Source of the DNA: Rattus norvegicus | Taxonomy: Eukaryota > Chordata > Mammalia > Rodentia > Muridae | Length of the DNA stretch: 64,000 nucleotides | Reading direction: 5' to 3' | NCBI RefSeq assembly: GCF_036323735.1 | Contig: NC_086024.1 | Coordinates: 68,630,424 to 68,694,423, forward strand | Part shown: one piece after another, positions 1-11,100 of the stretch | Position numbering within the stretch: the first letter of the stretch is position 1 | Layout of the letters: each line of letters begins with the position of its first letter | Program-made: the position numbers and the translations under genes | The notes under the pieces: model-generated | Told to the model about the DNA's origin: nothing | The model's database searches: none | Seen by the model: only the letters and a program-made list of their open reading frames with translations

Positions 1-193
1 GTTCTCTAAGGGAGTTCTTCACGTCTTTCTTGAAGTCCTCCAGCATCATGATCAAATATGATTTTGAAACTAGATCTTGCTTTTCTGGTGTGTTTGGATA
101 TTCCATGTTTGTTTTGATGGGAGAATTGGGCTCCGATGGTGCCCTGTAGTCTTGGTTTCTGTTGCTTGGGTTCCTGCGCTTGCCTCTTGCCAT
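1..193 (-). CDS. L1 ORF1 protein, N-terminal part, runs off window
   Basis: This is the N-terminal part of the LINE-1 ORF1 protein, the RNA-binding chaperone that coats L1 RNA in the retrotransposition particle. The ATG is the complement of 191-193, and the frame stays open for 64 codons to the window edge. It begins MARGKRRNPSNRNQDY and later reads YPNTPEKQDLV and SYLIMMLEDFKKDVK. These match my recollection of the rat L1 ORF1 N-terminus and differ from the mouse type. The coiled coil, RRM and C-terminal domains would lie left of base 1. The 5'UTR of the same element follows on the right. The frame carries no stop or frameshift here, so the copy looks young, but whether the whole element is intact cannot be judged. 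Confidence 0.85.
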   Translation of the reverse strand, partial: MARGKRRNPSNRNQDYRAPSEPNSPIKTNMEYPNTPEKQDLVSKSYLIMMLEDFKKDVKNSLRE

Positions 194-1092
194 CAGATTT
201 TCTCTAGTGTTTCTTTGCTCTGCTATTTCTCACAGTGGCTAGAATGTCCTATAAGCCTGTGTGTCATGAGTTCTGTAGAACTGTTTTCCTGTTTTCTTTC
301 AGCCAGTTATGGGGACAGAGTGTTCTGCTTTCGGGCGTGTAGTTTTTCCTCTCTACAGGTCTTCAGCTGTTCCTGTGGGCCTGTGTCTTGAGTTCACCAG
401 GCAGGTCACTTGCAGCAGAAAAGTTGGTCTTACCTGTGGTCCTGAGGCTCAAGTTCGCTCGCAGGGTGCTGCCCTCGAGCTCTCTGCGGCGGCAGCAACC
501 AGGAAGATCGGCGCCACCGTTTCTGGGAGCTTCAGTGCACCAGGGTTCCAGATGGCATTTGGTGTTTCCCTCTGGCGTCTGAGATGTGTGCAGAGTGCAG
601 TCTCTTCTGGTTTCCCAGGCGTGTCTGCCTCTCTGAAGGTTTAGCTCTCCCTCCCACGGGATTTGGGTGCAGAGAACTGTTTATCCGGTCTGTTCCTTCA
701 GGTTCCAGCGCTGTCTCAGGCGCAGGGGTCCTGCCGCTCCTGGGCCCTCCCCTATGGGAACCCAGAGGCCTTATACAGTTTCCTCTTGGGCCAGAGATGT
801 GGGCAGGGGTGGGCAGTGTTGGTGGTCTCTTTCGCTCTGCAGCCTCAGGAGTGCCCACCTGACCAGGCGGTGAGGTCTCTCTCCCATGGGGTCTGGGAGC
901 AGAGAGCTGCTTTGGGCTTGGATCTGCGGGTGTGGGACTCCTGGGAAACACAGGAAGTGCCCGGTCATAGAGGAATTCTGCCTCTGTGTGTACCGAGTTC
1001 ACCAGGCAGGTCTCTTGCAGCAGAAAAGTTGGTCTTACCTGTGGGCCCGAGGCTCAAGTTTGCTCGCGGGGTGCTGCCCACGAGCTCTCTGC
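194..1092 (-). mobile_element. Rat-type L1 5'UTR (promoter region), minus strand
   Basis: This GC-rich block lies directly upstream (minus strand) of the ORF1 ATG and ends abruptly in AT-rich DNA at about 1092, which is the 5' end of the inserted element. It holds one full 605-bp unit and the start of a second: 390-487 recurs at 995-1092 with about 6 differences in 98 positions. L1 5'UTRs of this kind contain the element's internal promoter, so transcription would run leftward. Open frames on both strands here reflect GC-rich composition. The 3' end lies outside the window, so no target-site duplication can be checked. Confidence 0.85.
390..1092 (-). repeat. 605-bp tandem unit in L1 5'UTR, with partial second copy
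   Basis: The block starting GAGTTCACCAGGCAGGTC at 390 is found again at 995 with GAGTTCACCAGGCAGGTC and then only scattered substitutions up to CTCTCTGC. The spacing is 605 bp. The right-hand copy is cut off after about 98 bp, where the element ends. Confidence 0.85.
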
Positions 1093-1099
1093 CATCTTT

Positions 1100-1350
1100 T
1101 CCCTTAATAATATAGTTGACCTTACTTCCTGAATGTTTGTGTATTTAAATATATATTATAAATGTTATATAATATAAAATATTAGTTTTATATTATGGCT
1201 ATAATATAAATTATATTTAGTATAACTTAACTATTATGTAAGATAATTATAATATTAACTATTTATAAAAATTATATATAGTACAGTTATACTTAGTATA
1301 ACGTAAAATTATAATTAGTTTATATTATAATACATATTAATTGTTAATAC
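1100..1350. other. AT-rich low-complexity DNA
   Basis: Runs of TATAAT, ATTATA and similar words dominate, with almost no G or C. It adjoins the 5' end of the L1. I see no gene or identifiable repeat family in it. Confidence 0.8.
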
Positions 1351-2256
1351 ATAATGAAATAAACTTTTCTTCATGTCAGATTAATAACTGGACAGCATGT
1401 TGTGTTTTATATGCTTATAACGAGGACCAGCGTTCTATTTTCCAATATCGTTAAGAAGGTACCCTCTGCAACATTGAATTTCAGTTGCTAAGTAAGTAGT
1501 GTAGCCTTTCCCTCTCCAGATAATGTTTAAACTTTCTCTCCCAGATTCTTGACAGTTTAAACTCTTTAGACTTCTCCTGTGCTCTCCTTTACTTCATCCC
1601 TGTGCATCCAAAAACATTTGATACAAGAACATAGGTATTGTGATTAATTTTCTACAATACCCTTGTTTTGAATTCTCTCTTCAGTTTGCTATAGTAAGTG
1701 TGGCTACTATTTTTTTTTATTTCTTAATGTTTTATATTTTAATGCCATCTATTCATTATTCATCAGATATGCTCATATTCTCTAAGTTTTTCAACTTTGT
1801 TTCAAATCAGTAATGATATTTACTACTACTACTACTACTACTAATAATAATAATAATAATAATAGTAATAATGATAATACTGTGTTTTACCCATGACATT
1901 CAAATGCTCACCTATAGAATGCTCATAACAATTGAAAGTACCAGAAATTCATATAGAAAACTGAAGCAAATGGAGCTTAAGCGATTATCTACATACCACA
2001 GGTACTAAGAAGCAAATTTTTGCTCAAACCTAGAAACTCTTATTAGAGGTTTTATGAAACTTATCACTTATACCTGGTCCACTCCAAATACCTATCTAAC
2101 ATATGAAATAATTCACATTCTTTGGAATAGGCAAGTTTACAAGGTCTGTAAAAGTTTCATACGTACACTATTCGAAAACATTGTCCACCTGAGCAATTAC
2201 TTTCCACTGGATATGTTCTTCATTTTATTTTATTTTTTTAATATATTTTACATTTT
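1351..2256. other. Unassigned DNA with TAC/TAA microsatellite
   Basis: This stretch has no recognised coding sequence. It contains a TAC-then-TAA trinucleotide tract at 1821-1878. The rest does not resemble a repeat family I know. Confidence 0.6.
1821..1878. repeat. (TAC)n(TAA)n microsatellite
   Basis: About seven TAC units pass directly into about seven TAA units, followed by imperfect TAG/TAA/TGA units. Confidence 0.95.
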
Positions 2257-2279
2257 CACACACACACACACACACACAC

Positions 2280-2328
<49 letters not shown>
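2257..2328. repeat. Compound (CA)n(GA)n microsatellite
   Basis: A CA run of about 25 bp switches at 2282 to a GA run of about 46 bp. The tract abuts the left end of the inverted L1 fragment, so the L1 3' end was lost or replaced there. Confidence 0.95.
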
Positions 2329-2329
<1 letters not shown>

Positions 2330-2332
<3 letters not shown>

Positions 2333-2585
2333 TTTTTGATTTGCAATACCTTAGTGGCTAAGATTGTTGCATATTTCCTTAAGTGTATCTCAGCCTGTTG
2401 AGAATTCTCCATGTTTAGTTAGATTATTTGTTTTTTTGATTTATAGTTTCTTGTATTATTAGTCCTCTATTAGATGTGTAGTTGTGAAAATCATTTTTGC
2501 ATTCTTTAGGCTGCCATTTTGTTCTATTGATGGTGTCCTTTGCCTTACAGAAGCTATTCAGTTTCATGAGGTCCCATTTATTAGC
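2330..2585 (-). mobile_element. L1 ORF2 3'-part fragment, minus strand
   Basis: Read on the minus strand this matches the C-terminal coding part of L1 ORF2: the complement contains AAATGGGACCTCATGAAAC, then the segment with GCAAAGGACACC, then GAGAATTCTCAACAGGCTGA. It is broken by substitutions and is not translatable. It is the downstream partner of the opposite-strand segment that follows, so the two together form one L1 with an internal inversion. Confidence 0.75.
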
Positions 2586-3262
2586 CAGGAATGGAAAGTA
2601 AGATATGCTATTAATGTCAATTCTCTGAAGAAATTTAAAAAGATAGCAGAAGGTGGAATGATGTCCCATGCTCATGGATTGATGCAATCAACCTAGTAAA
2701 TACAACTATCCTATCAAAAACAATCTACAGGTTTAATGCAATCACCATAAAATTCCAGCAGAATTATTAATAGACATTGAAGGAATAATACTCATCTTCA
2801 TATGGAAAATCCCCCACAAAACTCAGGATAGCTAAAATAATCCTGAACAACAAAAGAACTTCGCAGGGTTCTGATTGTTCCCAGGGTCTCATCCCTGATT
2901 TCATGCTGTACTAAAGAGTTATAGTAATAAAAACCACATGGATTTGGCATAAAAATTGGACACATTCATCAATGGAATTAAGTCAAAGACCCAAGAATAA
3001 ATCCACGCACCCATATACACCTGAATTTTTTATAAAGAAGCTAAAAATACACAATGGGGGAAAAGAGCATCTTCAACAAATGGTGCTGGTCTTACTAGAT
3101 GTTTGCATGTGCAATAATGAAAATAAATCCATATTTATTATTCTTCACTCAAATCCTAGTGGTTGAGAGACTTCAAAATGAAACCAGATAAAATGAACCT
3201 GATAGAAGAGAAGCTAGGCAATAGCTTTGAATGCATTGTTCCAAGTAACTTTCCTGTCAAAT
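2586..3262 (+). mobile_element. L1 ORF2 fragment (post-RT region), plus strand
   Basis: The plus strand matches the ORF2 region just after reverse transcriptase: ATGTCCCATGCTCATGGATT, CAATCTACAGGTTTAATGCA, CATCTTCAACAAATGGTGCT and related blocks occur in L1 order. Stops and indels break the frame throughout. The open frame at 2972-3166 is a remnant of this. It lies head-on against the 2330-2585 segment, the arrangement left by twin priming. Confidence 0.75.
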
Positions 3263-3612
3263 CAAATTGTTATCACTGAAATATTTGGAACACTTCATAT
3301 AAAATATCTCCAGAAGTTGTGTTCAGAAGACTAACCAAAGTTGATGAAATAAAATGATGGGTGGAAGGGTGCTGCATTTCATGCACTCTTTTTCATTGTT
3401 TTAAGTGTATCATGAGAGCTTTTTTCATAATTGTCCTCCTACAATTTACTATACATATTCATCACAAGAGACTTTCACCTCCCAAGAAACTCATACTCTG
3501 ATGGAATTGAGAGTAGGTAGCTGTTCCCGCTTTTTGCCAATATGTAAATACACCCAGATCTCAGTGCTTGTCAGCTTTCTCTCTGTGATAGATGTCATTT
3601 GACTTATGATAT

Positions 3613-3613
<1 letters not shown>

Positions 3614-3646
<33 letters not shown>
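3614..3646. repeat. (AC)n microsatellite
   Basis: An uninterrupted AC dinucleotide run of about 33 bp. Confidence 0.95.
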
Positions 3647-3648
<2 letters not shown>

Positions 3649-4911
3649 AGCCATGGGTAATTTAGTCAACTAGAAGTGAGAATGAATTGTCTGTTCCATT
3701 AGTGATCTCCAGTGCTGGTAGTATTTAGGGTCAGGCATATTGTCCTTTAGTGTTCAGATAGTAAGGATTTGGTCTGAATGAAAACAATGGAAATATAAAG
3801 CAACTGCTGCAGTAATGTCATAAAAATAATGTCACTGTCACTTCACACTTCATCTGTTCTCATGCTCTTTAAGCTATGAATTTCTTATGGATTCATTTCC
3901 TCAAATGTCACTCTTTAATCTTTTTATTCTTCGTATTAAAATAACACTCAATATGGCAATCTTCATCACACAGTTTTTTAATTATATTTTGCTGCCTTGT
4001 CAAAACTGTTTTTTTATTTCCTCTGTCAAATGGAAGGTATGTTATTTTCTCTTCAGAAAAAAAAATAAGGATTTAAGAATCTCAACGTAAACTGTAGCCT
4101 ACTCTACTGTGCTGCTTGCCTTCCCTGTGTAGTTATCTTACCTATATGCTATTACTACCCTCTGCTTAGAATGGGGTTTCATATTATCTAAGCTTATATG
4201 CTATTTTCTGCAGATGTCCACACCTTTTCATTACTTTCCTCATAAATATTAATTCTTTATATCTGTACAGAAAGAACCCTGAGGGATTGGAGGTAATTAT
4301 TTTTTCACTAATGGCTCTCTGCATTTATTGGTATAAAATATTTGGATAAGCAAGCTATTAGTCAAAACTAAATCCCTGTTTGCTTTAATTTTTGTACTAT
4401 AAATAGAATGTCTGCCAGAATTCCTTTGGAGATAATTTTGTCTTAAAAAATAAATACTATGTGATATGACTGTCAAAAACACAAATGTAATAATAATGTT
4501 AATAAAAGTGATAAACACTCACTTTAGTTTGTGGCAATAAACATATTGGATTTTAAAATATATTTGATTAACTTGTTTTTTCTCTGTAGAAAAGAGATTG
4601 CAGAGGGTATTTAAGTCTCTTGTTTTGCACTGATGATTTAATTAATCTATAACACAAAAGTCCAAGGTGCGCAGCATGGACCTATGGAAGTGTTTACACT
4701 TACAGTAAGTACCAAACATTTTTCCTTTTTCATCTGGGTGTCAGAATCCATTTCAGAAATGACAACCAGGACCTTTGTGTAGTGATTAAGTCTATTTATT
4801 TATGGGTATTCAGATTGGTGCCTTGTTCCAGGAAAAAAAAATACGCTGACAGCCATTCAAGATATAACTGAGCAGTATAAATTAGGAGTAAGCAAAGAAA
4901 AGGGGGAAATA

Positions 4912-4914
<3 letters not shown>

Positions 4915-4961
<47 letters not shown>
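4915..4961. repeat. (TA)n microsatellite
   Basis: An uninterrupted TA run of about 47 bp. It creates the false Tyr-Ile open frame on the minus strand. Confidence 0.95.
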
Positions 4962-4964
<3 letters not shown>

Positions 4965-5242
4965 GCATTTGGTTTTAGATTAATGACAAATGACTTAATT
5001 GACATCAGCAGGTAGTATTTTTTTTTAGTCACTGAGGATGCGTTACAGGGATGTTTTGAAAAACAAATGTATAATTATTATTTTTAAAATTAAAGATCTA
5101 ATATTTAGAAAGCACCATTTCTATATTGCCTGATAATCATACATCTATGTCTTAGTTTAGTCACCTAAGGAATGCAGAAAGCAGCAAAGCAGTTAGGAAA
5201 AAAGTAGATTTCTCTATTATCTATATTTAATGGATTATTCTA

Positions 5243-5466
5243 GAGTTATAAGATGGCGCCGCAGTTAAGAGCATTTACTGATTTTGCAGAGAACTGAGGA
5301 TTGATTCCCACCACTCACATGGCACACAACCAACTCTATCTCAAGTCCCAAGGGATCATCAGCTGCCCCTTCTGCTCTCTGGGGACACCAGATGTCCACA
5401 TGGTGTCCTTATATACATTTAGATTAAGCATTCATATACATTTTTAAAAAAACAAACACAAAAAAG
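5243..5466 (+). mobile_element. B2-type SINE, plus strand
   Basis: A tRNA-derived SINE head (AAGATGGCGCCGCAGTTAAG) is followed by the body blocks GATTGATTCCCACCACTCAC, CTCTATCTCAAGTC and CTTCTGCTCTCTGGGGACAC, then an A-rich tail at about 5442-5466. The order and orientation match B2/B3 elements. The element is well diverged. Confidence 0.75.
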
Positions 5467-6341
5467 TAAATTTTATCAAGAGTTTATTCTTAACTTTAAC
5501 TATGCGTTTACCTAATTGAGTAATATTTTGAATCTACTAAGGTAATAAATCAAATAAGAAAAAATTAAATAAAGATATACTCAAAAGTGTTAACAGTTTT
5601 AACACTTGGAGCATATCACATGTAGATATTTTATATATCATTTCTAGGACTATTGAGATTTTCTTTAAGTTTTACAATGTCTATGTTTATGTGTAACATA
5701 AAATGAACAAAGAAATGTTTTTATAAAAAATAAATGAAAGCAAATAATGTAAAAACAACAAACAAACAACAACAACAACAACAAAAACAAAACAGATAAA
5801 CAAAAAAACCTAGGTTGGTTCCAAGATGTTAGAGTATATAGTAGACATACATACTTACAAACCCCAGGCACACTCATACACAAATAGTATGACTCATACA
5901 TTCAACTTTGTCATAATTTGTCTTAATGCCAACCATGTTTATTGAGTGTTGTGAAGCTTATTTTAACTTCTTGCTTGGATAGATACACTTCCTATTTAAT
6001 CTTTTACATTGGATATATTGTAGCAATCTCAAGGTACAAACATGTTCAAAACTGTACAGTTAATTTAATTTATCTTCTAAATGATAGCCTAAAATAATTT
6101 TTATCCATTTTTTACACCTCAGCTGTTATTACTTTATTGGATAATTTAGCATAAAAATTCCTGTCTTCATATTCCACCATGAAAATAGAAGATTTTGAAT
6201 ACTTCCAATTACTTCAGTTGCTATCACCTCAACCTAAGCTATCACTTATATTTCTTGCATTTCCTCTAACTTTTATCTTTGTGATCTCATGGTATAGTCT
6301 AAAGAGAACAGTTAGCATGCTACTTTTAAATTACAAGTTAT
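5467..6341. other. Unassigned DNA with an AAC tract
   Basis: An A-rich tract with AAC units occupies 5751-5812. I see no gene or recognisable repeat family in the remainder. Confidence 0.55.
5751..5812. repeat. (AAC)n / A-rich microsatellite
   Basis: AAC and AAAC units repeat imperfectly over about 60 bp. Confidence 0.9.
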
Positions 6342-6546
6342 GGCATCAGAGAGAAAGCTCAGTGGGTAAAGGTTTGGCAAGTCTATGACCCAGGGTTTAA
6401 TTCCCTGAACTCATATGGTAGAAAAATGAACTGATTCCCACAGGTTATCTTCTGACTTTCATATGCATGCTATAGTATATAATTGCACTTCCACATATTC
6501 ACATCCATACATACCCACAACAAAATAAATACATATAAATTAAAAC
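6342..6546 (+). mobile_element. B3-type SINE, plus strand
   Basis: The head GAGAGAAAGCTCAGTGGGTA is followed by TTTAATTCCCTGAACTCATA, TGGTAGAAAAATGAACTGA and CTTCTGACTTTCATATGCA, with an AAATAAATA tail at about 6521-6546. This is the B2/B3 tRNA-derived SINE order. Confidence 0.75.
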
Positions 6547-6584
6547 TTAGATCACATCACCATTCTACTGTAGGAACATCAAAA

Positions 6585-7110
6585 GTCTGCAGTTATCCCG
6601 ATCTTGTTCAGAGTATACAGTCCTTACAGTGAACTTGTAGGGATTCCCAACCTTGCTTGTCTTTTTGTTACTTTTCGGTCCTGACTTTCTACTAGATTCC
6701 TTCTTGTTTATTCTATTCCAGGCTCACTAGATTCTTTGTTCTTCATTGACTCCACAAGCCATGGGGATTTTGCACTGGCTAATTCATTTGCTAAAAATAT
6801 ATTTTCTCTAGATATACATATAAAGCAAACTCCTTTATTATCTTGTAAACAGTTTCAAAGATTAGACCTGTTAAAACAATGAACTCTAACCTACAGCTGA
6901 TGTCATTCTTCTACTTCCAATACTGTGACTAATTTTAAAGAAACTCTATCAACCAACTTTTAACACAATCTGCAATTTTTACATTTTACTTTATGTACAT
7001 AAGATGCTTATGTGACCATTTTTTCTCTCTAGATTGCAAGGACTTTTTCACTGATATAATTTAAATGTAGACTGGCTTTTAAAATAGTTAATAAATTTGG
7101 CTATGTATAT
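6585..7110 (+). mobile_element. L2 LINE fragment, plus strand
   Basis: The sequence follows the ancient L2 3' region in order: a block near 6590-6720, TTTTGCACTGGCTAATTCA at about 6767, the AGATTGCAAGGACTTTTTC block at about 7031 and an AATAAATTTGG end near 7090. It is strongly diverged and holds no coding frame. The assignment is by eye to a remembered consensus. Confidence 0.55.
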
Positions 7111-7264
7111 TGAAGTTTCTGAAGGATTAAATGTCTAGATTCAATTCACAAGAGGAAGATTGAACAGATCCTACTTCAAGGGCATGAAATCTTTGAACTA
7201 TTCCACAGGGTTATGATTAGTACCTCAAGAGAAGTATAACTACAAATAACTGAGAAATTGCGTT

Positions 7265-7770
7265 CAGCAAAAGAAGAAATAAAAAGTTCCCTGAAGGAAT
7301 GACTGACCTTGGAGGATGGGTGAGATTCCAAGTTTGTGAGACAAAAGGGCATTCCAGGAAGAAGAGTGAGCAGACGAACAGAGACTGACTAGTCAAAAAG
7401 GGCCCAGAAGAGTGTCCAGGAATGTACCAGAGAGATTAGCTATGGCTTGCTCTGGGAAGTCTCAAATCGGGGGTGGGAGGGGTGGGAAGTGGGGGTGGTG
7501 ATGACGTAACATTTAGATTAGTCACTAGGTAGCTATTTGGCATCTTTTTAGTAGCGGAGTGATAGCATTAAATGTAATTTTTGGGAGGATCAATAAACTA
7601 GTTTTGAATGGAATTAACTCACAAAGGGAGATGTTAAGTTAAGAGAGTACAAGCATCTATGGTAGCCAAAGAGAGGAGTAATGTAGGCTTCCTGGATAAA
7701 GTTAATAAAATGCAAGAAGAAAGAGAGGACATTGTGGAGGCAAAGAAAATCGAATGGCTATAAAATTAGA
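7265..7770 (+). repeat. Possible ancient mammalian-wide repeat
   Basis: Blocks such as GGGCATTCCAGGAAGAAGAG and AGCGGAGTGATAGCATT sit in an order I associate with an old mammalian dispersed repeat, but I cannot name the family. No coding frame is present. A G-rich run lies inside at 7469-7495. Confidence 0.35.
7469..7495 (+). other. G-run cluster with G-quadruplex potential
   Basis: Five runs of three or more G (7469-7473, 7475-7477, 7479-7482, 7484-7486, 7491-7495) are separated by loops of 1 to 4 bases, satisfying the usual G4 pattern on the plus strand. Confidence 0.7.
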
Positions 7771-8012
7771 GCTGCCCTGGTTTAGTAGCTAAATGTGGTA
7801 ATCAAGGTTTTGAGTGAAACTTTAGTAATAACCTTCAGAAAATCAGAACTAATTTAGGAGACTGTGTCCTTTTCTTAGATACTGTATTTATACTAGTGAG
7901 AGACGCAGGGGAACAGAAAAACAGCTTTCCATTTGGCTAGAGAATAGACATCTTCCTAGAATTGTGCCATCTCATTTCATAGATAGTTCCCTATCTGTAC
8001 ACATCTACCTCT

Positions 8013-8015
8013 ACA

Positions 8016-8099
<84 letters not shown>
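8013..8099. repeat. Long (CA)n microsatellite
   Basis: A CA/AC run of about 85 bp has a single ACATAC interruption near 8053. The minus-strand Cys/Val open frames over it are translation artefacts. Confidence 0.97.
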
Positions 8100-8101
<2 letters not shown>

Positions 8102-11100
8102 CATAGTGTAAGGGCCAGATACCCCTATATACCCTGAATAGCAAGAATATATTTTGTTTAACCTTTTTAAGCATTGGTTTGATTCACTGAGTGTCCAAGG
8201 TACAGATTTCACTTTCTGCTGCTTTTATTTACGTTCTGTTCCCATCTATCAACCATAGTTGAACATCTCTGCTTAAACATAACTCCCAGCAGCATTTGTT
8301 CTTCAGGAATACTAACTCCTAAGGAACATTAACATCTGTAGTTGCCCTCCTCCCTGGTGCTGCTTTTTATTACCTCGTTCCTCTTCGACTAGGTCAGGAC
8401 AGGACTACGAAAAAAAAAATGCCTTAATTGCCACCATGATAGGAATTGAATTAATCTACAGCAGATGAAGAAGGATAATGAAATCATTTTCTTTTCTCTT
8501 GATGGTCTGTGCAGCGTCATCTCTTCTGATACACTTGAGTGTGTGACCTTTCAAACTGACAGGATGTTCACTGCTGGTGCTGTTTAAAGACATCTATCTC
8601 TGCACAGAAAAATGGAAGCCAGACATCGAAGACCGACTCATATTTGTCTGTGAATCAAGCTGTCATTTTTGTTCTGCCGGAGTCTGTTATCATGTCTGGA
8701 CAAGTAATTATTCTCTAGGTTAGGTTCTTACAACCTTGAATTTTTAGGAAAGTCCTTGAGAGTGAACGAAGTCACTTTCCTGAGGCTATGGTCTCTGCAT
8801 ATTAGTGAGTTATATGGTGTCTTGGCAGCTATAACAGCTATTAAGCATCTAGACGATTAAGTATGCAGTTCTTTTAACTTTGCGGGAGTTTTGTCTCCAT
8901 CTGTTTCCTCTATTCATTAAAATCTTTATCTAGTTCTCCTACTGCATCGAGGCAACTGGCAGTTCCTTAGTGGGAGCTGGGACATCAAGGCCATGGTGGC
9001 AAAAGAACAATACACCCTCTAGTTCCCTGCCTGTTCAAACTGGAATCATAAAGTAGGAAGTAAAGAACTCATAACTCTCCTTTGTCCTTGCTGCAAACAA
9101 GGTAACTCTTGTATGTTGCTGAAGAAAACCCAGCAACAGTGAGACGAGGTTACGTTGGTGGCAAAAGACATCTCAGTACTAGGAATGCAAAACCCAGTCC
9201 AAACTGATGCATCTTCTCTGAGTTGTTAAGCATATCAACTCTGAATTCAATAGTTCCAAGTGAAAACCTTAGGTCAGTTTTCAGGGGAGAGAAATTCTTG
9301 GTGAGAGACTTAATAATGCATAAAGAGCCTGACAGCTCCTACAGAATTCTGTTTGAAATTGAGAATTTCTAGAATAAAATCCTCATTACCTCTCAGAAGA
9401 AAAATCAGTTTTAAGGAGTTAGACAGTGATTGGGTCACAGGTATTTTACTGAAATTCAAGGTTGGATGTCTGAAGACAGTAAATCCCAACTCCTTGAGGA
9501 TGCTGTCCTCCTCCACTCTCATGCTCATCCACAATCAGACATTCTCAAGCAGAAACCCATTCCACCTTTTCCTGGTCCGCAGCAACAATCTCTCTGTTTC
9601 TGAACTCATCAGAACCAGTATACTCTGGCACATTCACTGCAGTTTTAATCTTGAAACTATCCTTAACAGTATAAGGTCATGGCCTAGCACCCAAGAGCAT
9701 CCAATTTTTATTGGAAGGAACAGGAAGATTAGAGCCACCAGATAAGGGTGAAATGAAAGGCAGCGTTCTGCCGTGAAGGACAGCGGAGATCAAGGGGCTG
9801 AGAGGGCCACATGCTCATCTCTGAAGGGTTTGTGAGTCTGAACATTCTCCATTCTATATTTCTGGATAGGTGAGAGTCCTGTGTGCCTCTGTCATTTAGA
9901 CATGTGTGGTTCAACGGAACTTGAAAATTGTTGGCATCAATTCATTGCATAAAATAATGGGTTTTGTTATGACTTTCATATTGAATTATTAGGGCACCAT
10001 TAAAACAAAATGAGCATGCAAAGTTATCTCAATTTTTTTCCTAAGCGAATGTAAGAGAGATAGTGAATTGAAGAAATGCAATCTCAATGAGAAAACTAAT
10101 CACCCTGAAGACTATATACTCAAGATAAATGGGTGTTTCATGTAGGGTGATAGCCTCATCTAAATATTTGGTAATAAAAACAACATAAACAAATAGAAAA
10201 CTCAGTTCAGTCAAAAATTAACATCACCATGGCTGTTGTGTATGCATGTCCTTATGGTGCCTGTACGTGACAGCAGTCCCTGAGTGCTACCATGTGAAAG
10301 GAAAATTCTTATCCAGGATTTTTGAGTCCCAGGGATCTATCATTTTGGGGACACTTGCAGAATAGCTGCATGATGTTGCTCAACACCATTCTTGCCTATG
10401 TTTTTTCTACTCGGGACTATAGCAGGCAGCTGTACACATAGCTCTTGGATGTATAATGCAGATAAGAGTAAAAGTTGGTCTTCTGTTAGAAACTCAATGA
10501 TTGAGTATCGGCTCTGAAAGACTGCTTACTTCCTGTGGGGAGTCTTTTGTATTGCGTGATTTAAACAACTTACTGATGTGAGAATGAAATGAGAACATTT
10601 TCACCTGCTTTTTGTTTTAAAATTTCTTACATCAACAAATTTTTCTTCCTAATCTTTTTGTTCCTTAATCTTCTGATTAAAGCTTTTTTTTTTTTTTTTA
10701 GAAAATGGGTTCAAAGTGTTTAACTATTCAGGAAAAAAAAAACCCTCAAGATTTTGAAATTCTTTTAGGGATTTTCTTTTCCACCAAAGAAAGTAGGCAA
10801 GAAAAATAGGGTAACTGGTTGAGGTGATTAGAAAAGCCAGAGGGCTGTCTTTCAAAACTGCAATTGTCAAATGGAGGTTGGTCCTCAAGATAATTCAGGG
10901 TTCTTTTCTTTGTGGCACTTTGTTCTGTGCTTCAAAGGGAATCGTTGCATTGGGGGATAGAAATGGCATTAATTCAGTGTCACAGTGTCTCTCATCCAAT
11001 CCTCAGGAAAGATTTTTGTCTTTGGAATAAGGGTTCGGGTATGTGGAGGTCATATGTGAGGTGAGGGCAGGTATATGCGTCTTGAGATGCCAGGCACTGC

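Larger units (their letters stand above)
3263..5242. other. Unassigned AT-rich DNA with two microsatellites
   Basis: I recognise no gene or repeat family here apart from an AC tract at 3614-3646 and a TA tract at 4915-4961. Short open frames are scattered on both strands with no recognisable similarity. Confidence 0.6.

Noticed and set aside
309..1115. Several overlapping open frames of 92 to 156 codons on both strands
   Set aside because: They lie within the L1 5'UTR, where high GC makes stops rare. The frames overlap in conflicting directions. Only the sense-strand 156-codon frame is kept, as a low-interest observation.
4796..5032. Membrane-like minus frame with a Tyr-Ile run
   Set aside because: The run is the TA microsatellite; the flanks have no similarity.
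7977..8212. Cys/Val-rich minus frames
   Set aside because: Pure translation of the CA microsatellite.
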